DNA of 64,000 nucleotides from Brachypodium distachyon (Eukaryota > Streptophyta > Magnoliopsida > Poales > Poaceae), in contig NC_016132.3 of the NCBI RefSeq assembly GCF_000005505.3, forward strand, positions 7,440,001 to 7,504,000. Direction: 5' to 3'. Made by a program: the position numbers and the translations under genes. The notes under the pieces were generated by a model that did not search any database, was not told the DNA's origin, and saw nothing but the letters and a program-made list of their open reading frames with translations. Below are positions 26,305-55,280 of the stretch, in pieces. How positions within the stretch are numbered: the first letter of the stretch is position 1; every line of letters starts with the position of its first letter.

Positions 26305-27428
26305 ACTGGCGGCGGCAGAGGTCTCCTCCTCCACCTCCTCCGGAGACGGCGGCGGGCTCTCCCTTCCTTTCTCCTGCACTGCAACAAATCCACGCGCCCT
26401 CTCCGTACTAGTCGTGGGGGGTGGGTTTCCTTTTTTGAAGAAGCGACACGCCCCTGAGGCAGAGGCCCGGTGCATAGACCGACCCCCAGGAGAGCACGGG
26501 AACGGGGGGTGACCCTGCGGTGCACCAAGACCAGGTCCACGCCAAGGGTCTCGGTCCCACGACCTCTCTTGACCATACCAGTTGCTCCAAAGCTGGCGAG
26601 TGGCGACAATGAGAAGGAGGGGATGGCGTGGCTGACGTGAGACTGACAAGTGGGTCAGTGGGTCCGCTCGTGTTGACCGGCCATTCCTCCGTTCCAGGCT
26701 ACACGGGCGTTTCTTGGGGAAGAATACCGCTCCTCGGTTTTTTGTTACAGATGGGTCAGCGCGTACTATTTTCCGTGTGAATTTCGTCCGAATGAAAAAA
26801 CTGCTACCAAGTTTTTACAACAGGTAAAAACATCATAGGTCCAACTAATTGAGTTGCGGAAGCAAACTAGTCCAATTACTTGAAAAAAGGGATGCACCGG
26901 TCCAATTACTTGGAGACAGGTACATTATACGATGTAGATACTGAAAAACCGACACATGGTTTTACACGCTGGCAAATGAGGTCTGCGTCGTTTTGTTTTT
27001 TTCTTTAAAAAAAACCTGGCACATGAACTATTTGTATTTCGAAGCCTCATATTGTGGTGAGTCGTCGTCCCATCTTTGAAGCCGCGGCTTGGGCGGTATC
27101 TCGGTTGCTGGCGACGTCGTCAATGTCCTCGTTCTCGCCTCAGTCTCGACGTCGGGTGCTAAAAAAGGAAGTTGACGGCCCGTGTTTCGTAGATGAACAT
27201 ACATGGTCGAACGGGGCAAAAGAAGAATAAATAGGGACCTTTTCATCAAATCTGCAAAAGGCATACACTTCTGAGGCCCTGAGTTTAAATTTTTGTTGCG
27301 GCCAGGTTTTTTTCATAACAGAAACAAACCGGCGCATGACTCATTTTGTCACATGTGAACTGTGAAGACACATGTTGGCTTTTTCTCGGCATCCGGACCA
27401 TGAAATCGAGTGCTGCTCATATATCCCT
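26305..27428. other. helicase promoter / intergenic
   Basis: The first 350 bp are GC-rich and should hold the helicase leader and promoter. ORFs there on both strands are low-complexity shadows. The remainder is AT-rich with no gene seen. Confidence 0.4.
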
Positions 27429-27871
27429 AAGGTCATGAGTTTTTTTTTTTTTAGGAACGGGCAGGAGCACTGCTTTTTCATTAAGAAGAGAGCAACAAAT
27501 ATTTACAAAGAGGTGACATTTTTGCTATACAAGGGGAAAACGCACAAAAACCCCAGGACAACACAAACGCAACGCCTAGTTGGGTTCCAGGGCAAGGCTA
27601 GCGGGCGGAAAACTGTAAGCCAACCGACGTTGTGTGATGTCTTCCAAGGTAAGGTGGGCAACCTCAACATAAGTGAGGCGTGCGAGGTTGAAGATGCGGC
27701 AGTTGCGCTCCTTCCAGGCATTCCACCAGATATAAATAAGGTGGCCACTCATCCTCCTCTTAGCAGCCTTGTCGTCGCGGGGAAGGGAGGCGTCCCACCA
27801 CTCGTCAATGGAGCCAAAAGGTGTCGCCAAGGCCGCACCCTCACTCGTCCGGGTCCTAAAGGTCATGAGTT
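27429..27871 (-). mobile_element. 5'-truncated LINE with target-site duplication
   Basis: A 13-bp direct repeat, AAGGTCATGAGTT, bounds the element (27429-27441 and 27859-27871). On the plus strand the insert begins with a run of T, which is the poly(A) tail of a minus-strand LINE. The minus-strand frame reads a LINE reverse-transcriptase C-terminus: WWDASLP, then HLIYIWWNAWKERNCRIFN, the usual W-x-x-WKERN-R-x-F signature. The body is only about 417 bp, so it is heavily 5' truncated. Confidence 0.88.
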
Positions 27872-27952
27872 CTCCATGTGAAAAACCTTTATATTATTGT
27901 TTTTGGATTGTAAGATGATGACATCAACATTAATCCATCCATGGAAGCGTTA

Positions 27953-28359
27953 GGGTATCTCCGAGGGTGAGTCCTAATTTGTTCTCCGCATTTGTCCATT
28001 TAGTGATGTTTGAACAAATAAGGGTGGAGAAAATATCAAGTTGTCCAATAAAAACCCTCATTGGTCCTTCTCATGAGTGTTTGACATGTGGACCATGGAC
28101 AAGTTTCAAGTTTTGCACAAATGGAAACTCTCTACACTCTCCTCAAATTTGGGAAAAAATGAAAATGGAATGGAGTGTTTTGTGTGTGGGGGGGGGGGGG
28201 GGGCGCTAGGGACAATCCCCTCTAAACGCTTACTACCAAACAATCATTTAGGTTTTTAGTGTTTTTCAATTTGGAGTGCATAATATCCTATAAAATACCT
28301 CAAAATTTCTAGTACCAAAGAAGCCCTAAATGAACAATTGGAGAGGATTTTGAGATGCC
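27953..28359. mobile_element. TIR element (Harbinger-like MITE) with a G-run
   Basis: The left end GGGTATCTCCGAGGGTGAGT pairs loosely with the right end AGGATTTTGAGATGCC. The left flank is TTA and the right flank TTC, so the 3-bp duplication is imperfect. A long poly(G) tract lies at about 28188-28203. The matching upstream position of GH1 copy 2 lacks this element. Confidence 0.55.
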
Positions 28360-28369
28360 TTCATTGGAC

Positions 28370-29090
28370 TTCGCTCAATGGTGTGGTGGCCTGGCGGCAG
28401 TGACAAGGGCGTTCTTATTCGCTGTCGGTTCGTAATGTGTGGCCGATGCAGCCGGCCAATGGTTGCCACATTGAGTAGCGGGGGCTCAATGGAAGATTGC
28501 TCCTTGTTTGATGCTTACGTTAGGTATTGTCAGAATGTGCCCGACGAAAGTGTGCTTGTTAAGGATGTCTTTTGGTGTGACCGTGCACCAAGACACTGGT
28601 GTGCGGCCTTTCGGCCTGGCCAATGACACCAAAATATGGTGCTATGGACTGTCTGTTGTTCTTCTACTACGCCAACGACACAGATGTGTCGCGGTTTTGT
28701 TTTGGTGGCCCGTAGGTCTTATCTATACTGACGACGCATGAAGGATTTTACCATTACCCTTACCACTGTCGGCGGCAAATATCACGGTGTAGAATAATTC
28801 GGTATACTCCTTCAGTACAGTAGCTATCGCATCGAAGGCGACAGGCTAACAGCCGTGCGCGCCACGCTTTACCATAATCGAACATCAACTTAAAGAAGGA
28901 CCTTGACATGATACCCGCTAACGCCTAAACCACACGAATCCTATCGTGCTGGGCAATCGTGTTAACGCAACACAACACTCGGCCGTACACACGCCATCAA
29001 CCGACCCTGTTGAAACTTGAAAAACCAAGTAAATGAAAATGGACGCAGTACCGAGGGCAGCGCGCGATCGACGGGATAGGAACAGAGACC
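28370..29090 (+). promoter_or_regulatory. upstream region of GH1 copy 1, shared with copy 2
   Basis: The stretch from TCAATGGTGTGGTGGCCTGG to the start codon is clearly related to 40240-40828 upstream of copy 2: shared GGCCGATG-x-AGCCGGCCA, GAGTAGCGGGGGCTCA, TTGCTCCTTGTTTGATGCTT, then ACTAGCTATCGCATCGAAGG-like and CACACGAATC blocks. It therefore belongs to the duplicated unit and probably includes the promoter. No clear TATA box was identified. Confidence 0.7.
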
Positions 29091-39623
<10,533 letters not shown>

Positions 39624-40828
39624 CTGTCGATGTCTGGTCTTTTTAGACTACATTGGCAGTGTTGTTGTGCGGAACATAATTTAAGGCCTCATTTCATGGC
39701 TTCCACGTCAAGGAAAAGTTATTTTTGACCATCTGAAACCAGCCGGTATTAATAATTGAGGGATGAAGTCCACATTGTCACAATTGTTGAGTGACAAAAA
39801 AATACATTTATCTCTAAAAATAAATATTCTCTGATTGTCACGTTTCAAAGAGAGTTCTACGTTGAGGAACTGAATGTGTTGTTGTAGTGGTGTTATCTAT
39901 GCAAAAATATCCATATAATTTACACCCCTTGGATTTTGTGAGGGTTCATATCTCATTATGTGGATTATGAAATCAGAGAAATCATGAATCTCGTGTTGCT
40001 CTCAAAGGACCTAGCTAGGAGGGACTTCTGACTTAGGGTATCATCCCCCCCGGATGCGTTGTAGTTAGTGGAGCACCGATGCTGGTGCTGCTCCTCCCGG
40101 AGGTCATGCGTTCTACAGGCGAAAATCCTATATCTGTATTACTTCCTTCGTCTCAAAATAAGTGATCTGTCAGTTATTTTAGGATTGGAAGAAGATGACA
40201 TTGTCGATATCATTCCCTTGATGTAAGCGTCAACTTGGAGTCTTCGGTCAATGGTGTGATACCCTGGCGGCAGAGACACGGGTTTCTTGTTCGCCGTCGG
40301 TTTGCAATGTGTGGCCGATGGGAGCCGGCCAGTGGTTGTGGCATTGAGTAGCGGGGGCTCAGTGAAAGGTTGCTCCTTGTTTGATGCTTGCTTCAGGTAC
40401 GTGTTGCCAGGATGTGTCTGGTGAAGATGTGCTTGTTAAGGGATGTCCTTTTGTATGCTCACGCACCGAGACATTGGTGTTGTTTTTGGTGGCACGTATA
40501 AACTATCGTCTATAGTACCGGCGACGGATTTAGGCCGAAAAGCGGATAAGTCACTCACTGGTAACTCCTGAACCGTTGGTTTTATGAAGTGTTATTTACC
40601 CAGTATATTATATATATACTCCACTAGCTATCGCATCGAAGGTGACAGGCTAACAGCGCCCATGCGTACCTTTACCATAATCGAACATCCCTCAAACCTA
40701 ACGAAGGCAAGGAACGTGGCATGATATGCGCTAACGCCTAAGCCACACGAATCTTATCCTGCTGGATAGTCGTGTTACTGCCACAACGGTCGACCGATCT
40801 GTTGAAACTTGGAACCAAGGAAAGGAAA
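39624..40828. other. spacer between GH1 copies, includes copy-2 promoter
   Basis: The first few hundred bases are the copy-1 3' UTR. From about 40080 the sequence resembles 27400-29090 minus the LINE and MITE insertions found there, so the duplication junction lies near 40.0 kb. A partial Stowaway end (CTTCCTTCGTCTCAAAATAA) is at about 40144. No other gene. Confidence 0.6.
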
Positions 40829-49782
<8,954 letters not shown>

Positions 49783-50240
49783 CTGTCGATGTCTAGTGTT
49801 CTCCATTGGCAGTGTTGTTGTGTACTCCCTTTCCTTCGTTTCTAAATACTTGTTGTGGTTTTAGTGTTTAAAGAAGGAATCCCACACTGTATGCCTTCAC
49901 CTGTACTGCATATTCTAAAACAATATTACTCCGTATTAAAACTGTATCACCCTTTACCATGTCAAAGTAGCAAAGCAGAAGTTAACTCCCCTGGATATAA
50001 AATTAGAAATGCAATACTGAAAGCCATCGACCTAACCAGTGCACATCAGCTAAAACGGCAGAAAATCCACAACTATCAGAAGGGTTTATTTTGAACAAGT
50101 TTGAATAGATCGTAGGAACATCGTAATTACTACTGTACCTCACTGAGGTCACATCAAGCTAATACATTATGTTCTATTCTGTACTAAAACAACGACAACA
50201 ATTTAGGATGGGAGGGGGTGTCATATAAAGCTGAATAATA
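49783..50240. other. GH1-2 3' flank and start of a segmental duplication
   Basis: Holds the GH1-2 3' UTR, a partial Stowaway-like end (CTCCCTTTCCTTCGTTTC, about 49823) and, from about 49922, sequence repeated at 53731. No gene. Confidence 0.5.
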
Positions 50241-50518
50241 TCAGAAGATTCTACCCCCTAATGCTCTCAACTCCCTAGGCGCATTAGAAATAGGACTTAT
50301 CTCCCCAATCTTGTCCATATTGGGATCAAAATAGATCCACTCTTCTATCATCGAGTGCACCTTATCAGCATTCTGTTCGCAGGAACTGATAACAAATCCA
50401 TTCAAAATGCCATGTTTTCGTTGAGCCAGTAGATTGAAATCCTCGTACCACCCACAATATGTCCCATTATATGGATGCACAATCTTTGTCCCATTAAACT
50501 CACAAGAGAAGAATCGAC
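50241..50518 (-). CDS. orphan DUF3615 C-terminal exon
   Basis: An open exon of 278 nt with an AG acceptor at its 5' side (minus) and a TGA stop. It encodes FFSCEFNGTKIVHPYNG, then WYEDFNLLAQRKHG, CEQNADKVHSMIEEWIYFDP and ends LRALGGRIF. The C-x-CE-x-NG-KIVHP pattern is the tail of grass DUF3615 proteins. Its phase (two bases completing a Gly codon) fits the donor at 55281 of the PIR2/DUF3615 locus, 4.7 kb upstream on minus. It could be the original terminal exon of that gene, separated by later insertions, or a duplicate. Function unknown. Confidence 0.55.
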
Positions 50519-50631
50519 CTTGCATCAAAACAAACAGAAGAGATTCAGATTATTAAGGAAACATAATAGACCACACATCTAAATCCTACCACCTCTGTTC
50601 CGTTTTATCAATTAAAATGGAATGGATGGAG

Positions 50632-50632
<1 letters not shown>

Positions 50633-50673
<41 letters not shown>
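50633..50673. repeat. (TA)n microsatellite
   Basis: About 20 TA units. The matching place in the second copy (about 54412) has only three or four, so the array expanded after duplication or contracted in the partner. Confidence 0.95.
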
Positions 50674-50675
<2 letters not shown>

Positions 50676-50799
50676 TGAATTGTCAATTTTAATATGTGAA
50701 TAAAGTCTACCCAAAGTAACATGAAAAAAACACGCCCAACTCTTGAAGTTGTATCAATAAAAGCAAAATTGGCCTAATTCTTGAAGTTGGATATGCTTA

Positions 50800-51880
50800 G
50801 GGCATCTCCAACAGTTATATGTTAGTTGTTGGTAAATTTTCCATCTAGAATCTTTTTTTCAGGGAAGAAGAGCTTCATTCATTTACGGAAGCAGAGTTCA
50901 CAGAGTGAAGTACAGGGGCATCACGGATTACATCACGGATATCCCATACCATGACTTGTTTACGTTGTGAAATCTGGCCAAACTAGCTAGGCCATGGGCT
51001 AGTTTGTTGCACTCTCTTCCAATTTTTCTCACCGCAAATCTCTGCAGATAACTTGACACGTATTAAATGAAAAAAATGAGAAAGGTTGTATGTAAATTAA
51101 CATACAACCCAAGCACAAGCCTCAAGACAAGATGAGAGAACAATCATATATATTCTCTCACCTCGCATTGGATAACTAACATACAACCTATTGAAATGGT
51201 TGTACGGCGCATTGTATCTATAAGACGTGGACAATTTTGTTAGCAGTTCGTTTACACCCAGCCTACAGCCTAGCGAGGATCAACGGGGATCGCTAGATTT
51301 GTAGATCATTTTCCCTATAATCCCCTTCAATCCCCTCTAATCCCAGCAGGGAAAACTAAAATCGAACGAGGCATAAGGGGGCCCTTCGCTGGCTGCCTCC
51401 GCCGCCGCTCCTCTGCTGGCCGCGCCACCACGGATCGTCGTGTCGGCCCTCTGCTGGCCGCGCCCGCGGTTGCCGCCTCTGCCTCGTGCTCTTCGCCGCC
51501 TCGGCCGCTGCCCCTTCGTCTCGCCTTGACGCGCGGCCCCTCGACGAGCCGCTGTTCCGGCCCATTGCGCCGCCCTCTGCTTGCGCCCCTTCGTCTGCCC
51601 CTACAGCTTCGCCGCCCACACTCTGCGCAGCTCCGTTGGTGCCAGCGCCACAGCGCACACAGCCTCTATGTCGTGCCGCAGCCGAGCCACCGCTCTGCGT
51701 CGTCATTCTCCCGTGAGGAATTTTGGTGAAGAAGAAACTAAAATGCTAGTTAGTGACAAGTAGGTCCCACGTGTCATAAAGATTTTAGGGGTGGTGGAAT
51801 GGGGGATATTGCTGAAGATGTTTGTATTTTTTGATACCCTATTTCTCAAATGTTTTTAGGGACTACCGATCAAGATGCTC
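50800..51880. mobile_element. TIR element with GC-rich interior (family member 2)
   Basis: 1081 bp flanked by TTA on both sides (50797-50799, 51881-51883). Ends GGGCATCTCCAACAG and the complement of ATCAAGATGCTC. The interior has a GC-rich core of Ala/Pro/Arg-rich frames at 51360-51720, then GACAAGTAGGTCCCACGTGT and ATATTGCTGAAGATG, shared in style with the element at 30018. A LINE end is nested at 50856. The 3-bp TTA/TAA target fits PIF/Harbinger. No transposase. Confidence 0.75.
50856..51060 (-). mobile_element. LINE RNase H-like 3' end
   Basis: Minus frame reads RFAVRKIGRECNKLAHGLAS then LARFHNVNKSWYGISVM and stop, the closing motif of plant LINE RNase H-like (RVT_3) domains (REcN-LAH-LA). 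It is followed by a T-run on plus. Nested inside the TIR element. Confidence 0.75.
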
Positions 51881-52036
51881 TTAATATCGAAGGTATGTTG
51901 CCGTGGCAGTTGATGATCTTCAATATAGTAAAGACAGCATATAACTCGATCAAGATGCTCTTAATATCGAAGGTATGTTGCCGTGGCAGTTGAGCAACCT
52001 TGATCTTCAATATAGTAAAGACAGCATATAACTCAC
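51868..52036. repeat. 80-bp tandem duplication spanning a transposon end
   Basis: The unit starting GATCAAGATGCTCTTAATAT recurs 80 bp later (51868 and 51948), both ending in ATAGTAAAGACAGCATATAA. The first unit includes the last 13 bases of the TIR element plus its TTA target, so the duplication post-dates the insertion. The second unit has a few extra bases (GCAACCT region). Confidence 0.88.
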
Positions 52037-52570
52037 ACTGTGAAAAAAATGGTCTATCCACCGCCTCCCTGGCCCTTGGATCTTTCATAAAACATTAAAT
52101 CTAGTTAGTCCACTCGGCGCACCATTAAAATCTCGTATGCATCGTTTTTTCTACGTTTGCAAAATCGAAACTTCTGCATGCAACAAAACTCGTCGAAACA
52201 TTGGTCCCAAAACTAATGAAAGCATCAAAAATCATGTATGAAACCTTCGCAGTATTAAAGGAGATCCCGTTGCAGCACATTCTGAATTGTTGCAACATAA
52301 TAACCTTGTGCACGTATAAAAAACACGCCTGTAGCATTTAGATACACCGTTTGAAACATTGGAAAATAAAATAAAAACACCATTGTCTTCTTCTTCAGTG
52401 CTGGTGGCTCATGCGGCGGCAGCCAGAGGCGACTCCGGTGGAGGAAGGCGGCTCATAGCCTCATAGGGTCACAGTAGCTACGGCTCATCAAAGGAAGGTG
52501 GCGGGCAACAGCGGCGACGATTAGCAGCAGCGGCCGCAATGCGGTTGTAACAGTTGGGGTCAACTTGACC
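52037..52570. other. no gene recognised
   Basis: Unassigned AT-rich sequence grading into a GC-rich stretch at 52390-52540 (GGCGGC repeats). No supported ORF. Confidence 0.4.
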
Positions 52571-52572
52571 TT

Positions 52573-53540
52573 ATCTTTTTTTTTGGAAGGTAATATATAT
52601 AGATAAACAAGGGGATTACAAGGCTCTCACAAGGAGAGTAAACAGAAGTGCTTCATTGCACGAGCTGAAGATAAAAGCAGCGACTAGCAAACCGAAGACG
52701 GGGAATACTGCAACCGGAGTCCGATGGTTGGCGAGTTGAGAGCGAACTGGTGCGCAGCCACATTCAAAGTTTTCAGAGGCCCCTTTGGTGCAAGCCCTCC
52801 ATAGCGCCAGCGACTCTTCCGGCAATCGAGCAGACGGGTGCACAAGAGGTAGTAAATGGTTGAGCTGTAGATCTTGAGGTCGCAACACCGAGCCCAACCT
52901 GAAATATCCTTGCTTGTGAGATCTGTGATCAACAACAACGGCTCTCTCACTTGCCGTTGGTGAATCGACCCGCATGAACAAGAACCACCGTCTTCGGAGA
53001 GATCATCGCTCTTCAAAATGCAAAAGAAACACTCTAACTTGAAGTTCTTGACACCCCTAAAGTCTAGCTTCAGAAAGCAAATTACAACAACCATAAAGTA
53101 CATAGTCTGAAGCATAGACCACAAAAAACAACCATCTCACAACGATCCACTGAAAATCCGAATCACTAACAAACTCTGAAGACAAAGAGAACCTGCTTCC
53201 TTGCTTCTTGACGCCCGGATGGAAGAGTTGTAGCAGTGTATCTCCAGGCAGCAAGTGCCCGGATTTGAACCATCAGCAACAGCAGACCAGCAGTGGGTCT
53301 GCTCATACAACTCCACAACCTCATCCATGACCGACTTAGGCCAAGAACCGGCAGAAAAATTTCCAAATCTATCAAATTGAGTTCTTGAACACAAGCAAGA
53401 AAGGGGAAAAAAAAGTTGGATACGTGACCTTCTCTTCGCAATCGTTGCGGCCTCCAACGCCGACCTTTCCGATGTGTTGAGGTACCACGTTCTCCTCGAG
53501 TACGGAGTACCTATCCTTGTCCACATCCAGTATATGAATC
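52573..53540 (-). mobile_element. probable retroposed insertion, minus orientation
   Basis: Starts on plus with a T-run (poly(A) on minus) and GGAAGGTAATATATATAG. Several minus ORFs in different frames occupy the next kilobase (52616-52981, 52684-53124, 53137-53526) without a motif I can name. The pattern fits a decayed non-LTR element or a processed transcript. It separates the two copies of the segmental duplication. No target duplication found. Confidence 0.4.
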
Positions 53541-53730
53541 ACTATTTGGGTTGTAGATTTTGATAGATTATTCAATAAACTTTGTCAAGTTTTAAGACGT
53601 AAGGCAAAGCTAAAACCATTTATATTTCAGTAAAAAGAACACACAGAGGCAGGAGATTTTCTGCCGTTCAACTGTTGTGGACAAAGCAAGCATGACTTTC
53701 AACATAAATTTTTGCTGGTTCCAATCAGAA

Positions 53731-54515
53731 TATTATTAAAATTGTATCACCCTTTTATCATGTTAAAATAGCAAAGAGAGAAGCTAATTCCCCTGGATAT
53801 AAAATAGGAAATGCAATACTGAATTGAGCAAAACAAGGGAATGCAATACTGAAAGCCATCGACCTAACCAGTGCACATCAGCTAAAAGCGGCAGAAAATC
53901 CACAACTATCAGAAGGGTTCATTTTGAACAAGTTCGAATAGATTGTAATAGAGTAATTACTACCTCAATGAGGTCACATCAAGCCAATACATTATGTTCC
54001 ATCGTATAAAGCTGAATCATATCAGATGATTCTACCCCCCCCCCCCCCCCCCAATTCTCTCAGAAATAGGACTCATCTGTGCAATCTTGTCCATACTGGG
54101 ATCAAAATAGATCCAATCTTCGACCATCGAGTGCAACTGATCAGCACTCGATGCGCAGGCACCGATAAGAAATCCATTCAAAATGCCATTCTTCGTTGAG
54201 CCAGTAGATTGAAATCCTCAGAGTACCCACAATATGCCCAATTAGATGGATGCACAATCTTTGTCCCATTAAACTCACAAGAGAAGCATCGAGCTTGCAT
54301 CAAAATAAACAGAAGAAATTTAGATTATCAAGGAAACATATAATAGATGACACATCTAAATCCTACTGCCTCGTTTTAATTGACATCAATTACAACGGAA
54401 CAGAGGGTGTACTATATATCCTGACTTGTCAATTTTAATATGTGAATAAAGTCTACACAAAGTAACATGAAAAAGAACATGCCCAATTCTTGAAGTTGTA
54501 TCAATAAAAGCAAAG
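53731..54515. repeat. segmental duplication, copy 2 (with 49922-50766)
   Basis: Second copy of the 0.8-kb unit. It carries an extra short internal repeat (AATGCAATACTGA twice near 53812-53853) and a poly(C) tract at about 54037-54052. Confidence 0.85.
54055..54293 (-). pseudogene. decayed DUF3615 C-terminal exon
   Basis: Same exon as 50241-50518 (FSCEFNGTKIVHP, SEDFNLLAQR), with a usable acceptor at 54294. A one-base loss after LLAQR shifts the frame to an early TGA (reads RMAF, stop), and the downstream part is interrupted by the poly(C) tract. Out-of-frame sequence equivalent to the DKVHSMIEEWIYFDP region is still readable. Confidence 0.7.
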
Positions 54516-54675
54516 TGGCAAACTAACTTAGCTAGAGTTTTAAATATTTCTATGCTATCTCTTACAACCATATTGGAACATTATTGTGCACTATCAGTGT
54601 TCTGATTATCTAAAAGTAATCTTGCATCTCAAGAAAAACTCTTCTATAATTAAAAGAAGTAATATATACCTCGGA

Positions 54676-54936
54676 GGCCTTGTTTGGCACTAGTTTATGT
54701 TTTAGCCACAAGTGTTCTGGGTTTTGAGGGGATTGGGCGTTCACCCAAAACTCTTAAAAACCATTTCCACCCGAAAAACACTAGTAGGAGAAGTGTTTTT
54801 AATGATACAAAAATGAGGTGTTTTGTGGGGAAACTAGGGATAATCCCTTGGAAAACCTTCCTTCCAAACAACTCATTTGGATATCTAGTGTTTAGTTTGA
54901 GATAAAACTCTAAAAACACTAGTGCCAAACAAGGTC
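54676..54936. mobile_element. TIR MITE
   Basis: 261 bp with near-perfect ends GGCCTTGTTTGGCACTAGT and the complement of ACTAGTGCCAAACAAGGTC (18 of 19). Internal AT-rich sequence. A target duplication is not obvious, so the superfamily (hAT or Harbinger) is open. Confidence 0.8.
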
Positions 54937-55280
54937 TGATGTGTAGATAAAACATGGCAATTACTACTTATAGTGAGAGGAATAAAAGGAAATGCGGTAC
55001 TGTTTATAGATAAACCATGAGAATCACTCTTCATCTATAAACGTGTTCTAGTCCTGAGAATCTGATATCAAAGAAGGATTCGCAGCATCTTTCTAGTGAA
55101 AGGTTTTAAGGTGCATCAGAAACATATGCATGTTGTGATATGTATGTAAAAGCACTAATAAGTATTGCTAACCAAGGCACACACCTAATACTGTTTTCTT
55201 GTATCTTGTTGATTACTCAAAAATGACACAATCAAATTGCCACGAGCTACCAGCATGAGAAGAGAGAACTGAGAGCATAC

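Larger units (their letters stand above)
49922..50766. repeat. segmental duplication, copy 1 (with 53731-54515)
   Basis: About 0.8 kb matches 53731-54515 in the same orientation: CCCCTGGATATAAAAT, GAAAGCCATCGACCTAACCA, ATCAGAAGGGTT, the DUF3615 exon, and TGTCAATTTTAATATGTG. The copies differ by small indels and by a TA microsatellite. Confidence 0.85.

Noticed and set aside
26056..26649. Upstream extension of the helicase first exon as coding
   Set aside because: Frame is open but unconserved in character. The Met at 26304 directly precedes the conserved segment, so the rest is treated as leader.
28188..28203. Poly(G)/poly(C) runs here, at 37399, 44210 and 54037
   Set aside because: Interesting as mutable tracts but could be sequencing or assembly artefacts; no function claimed.
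51356..51763. Several 60-116 codon ORFs
   Set aside because: Low-complexity frames of the GC-rich core of a TIR element, open on both strands.
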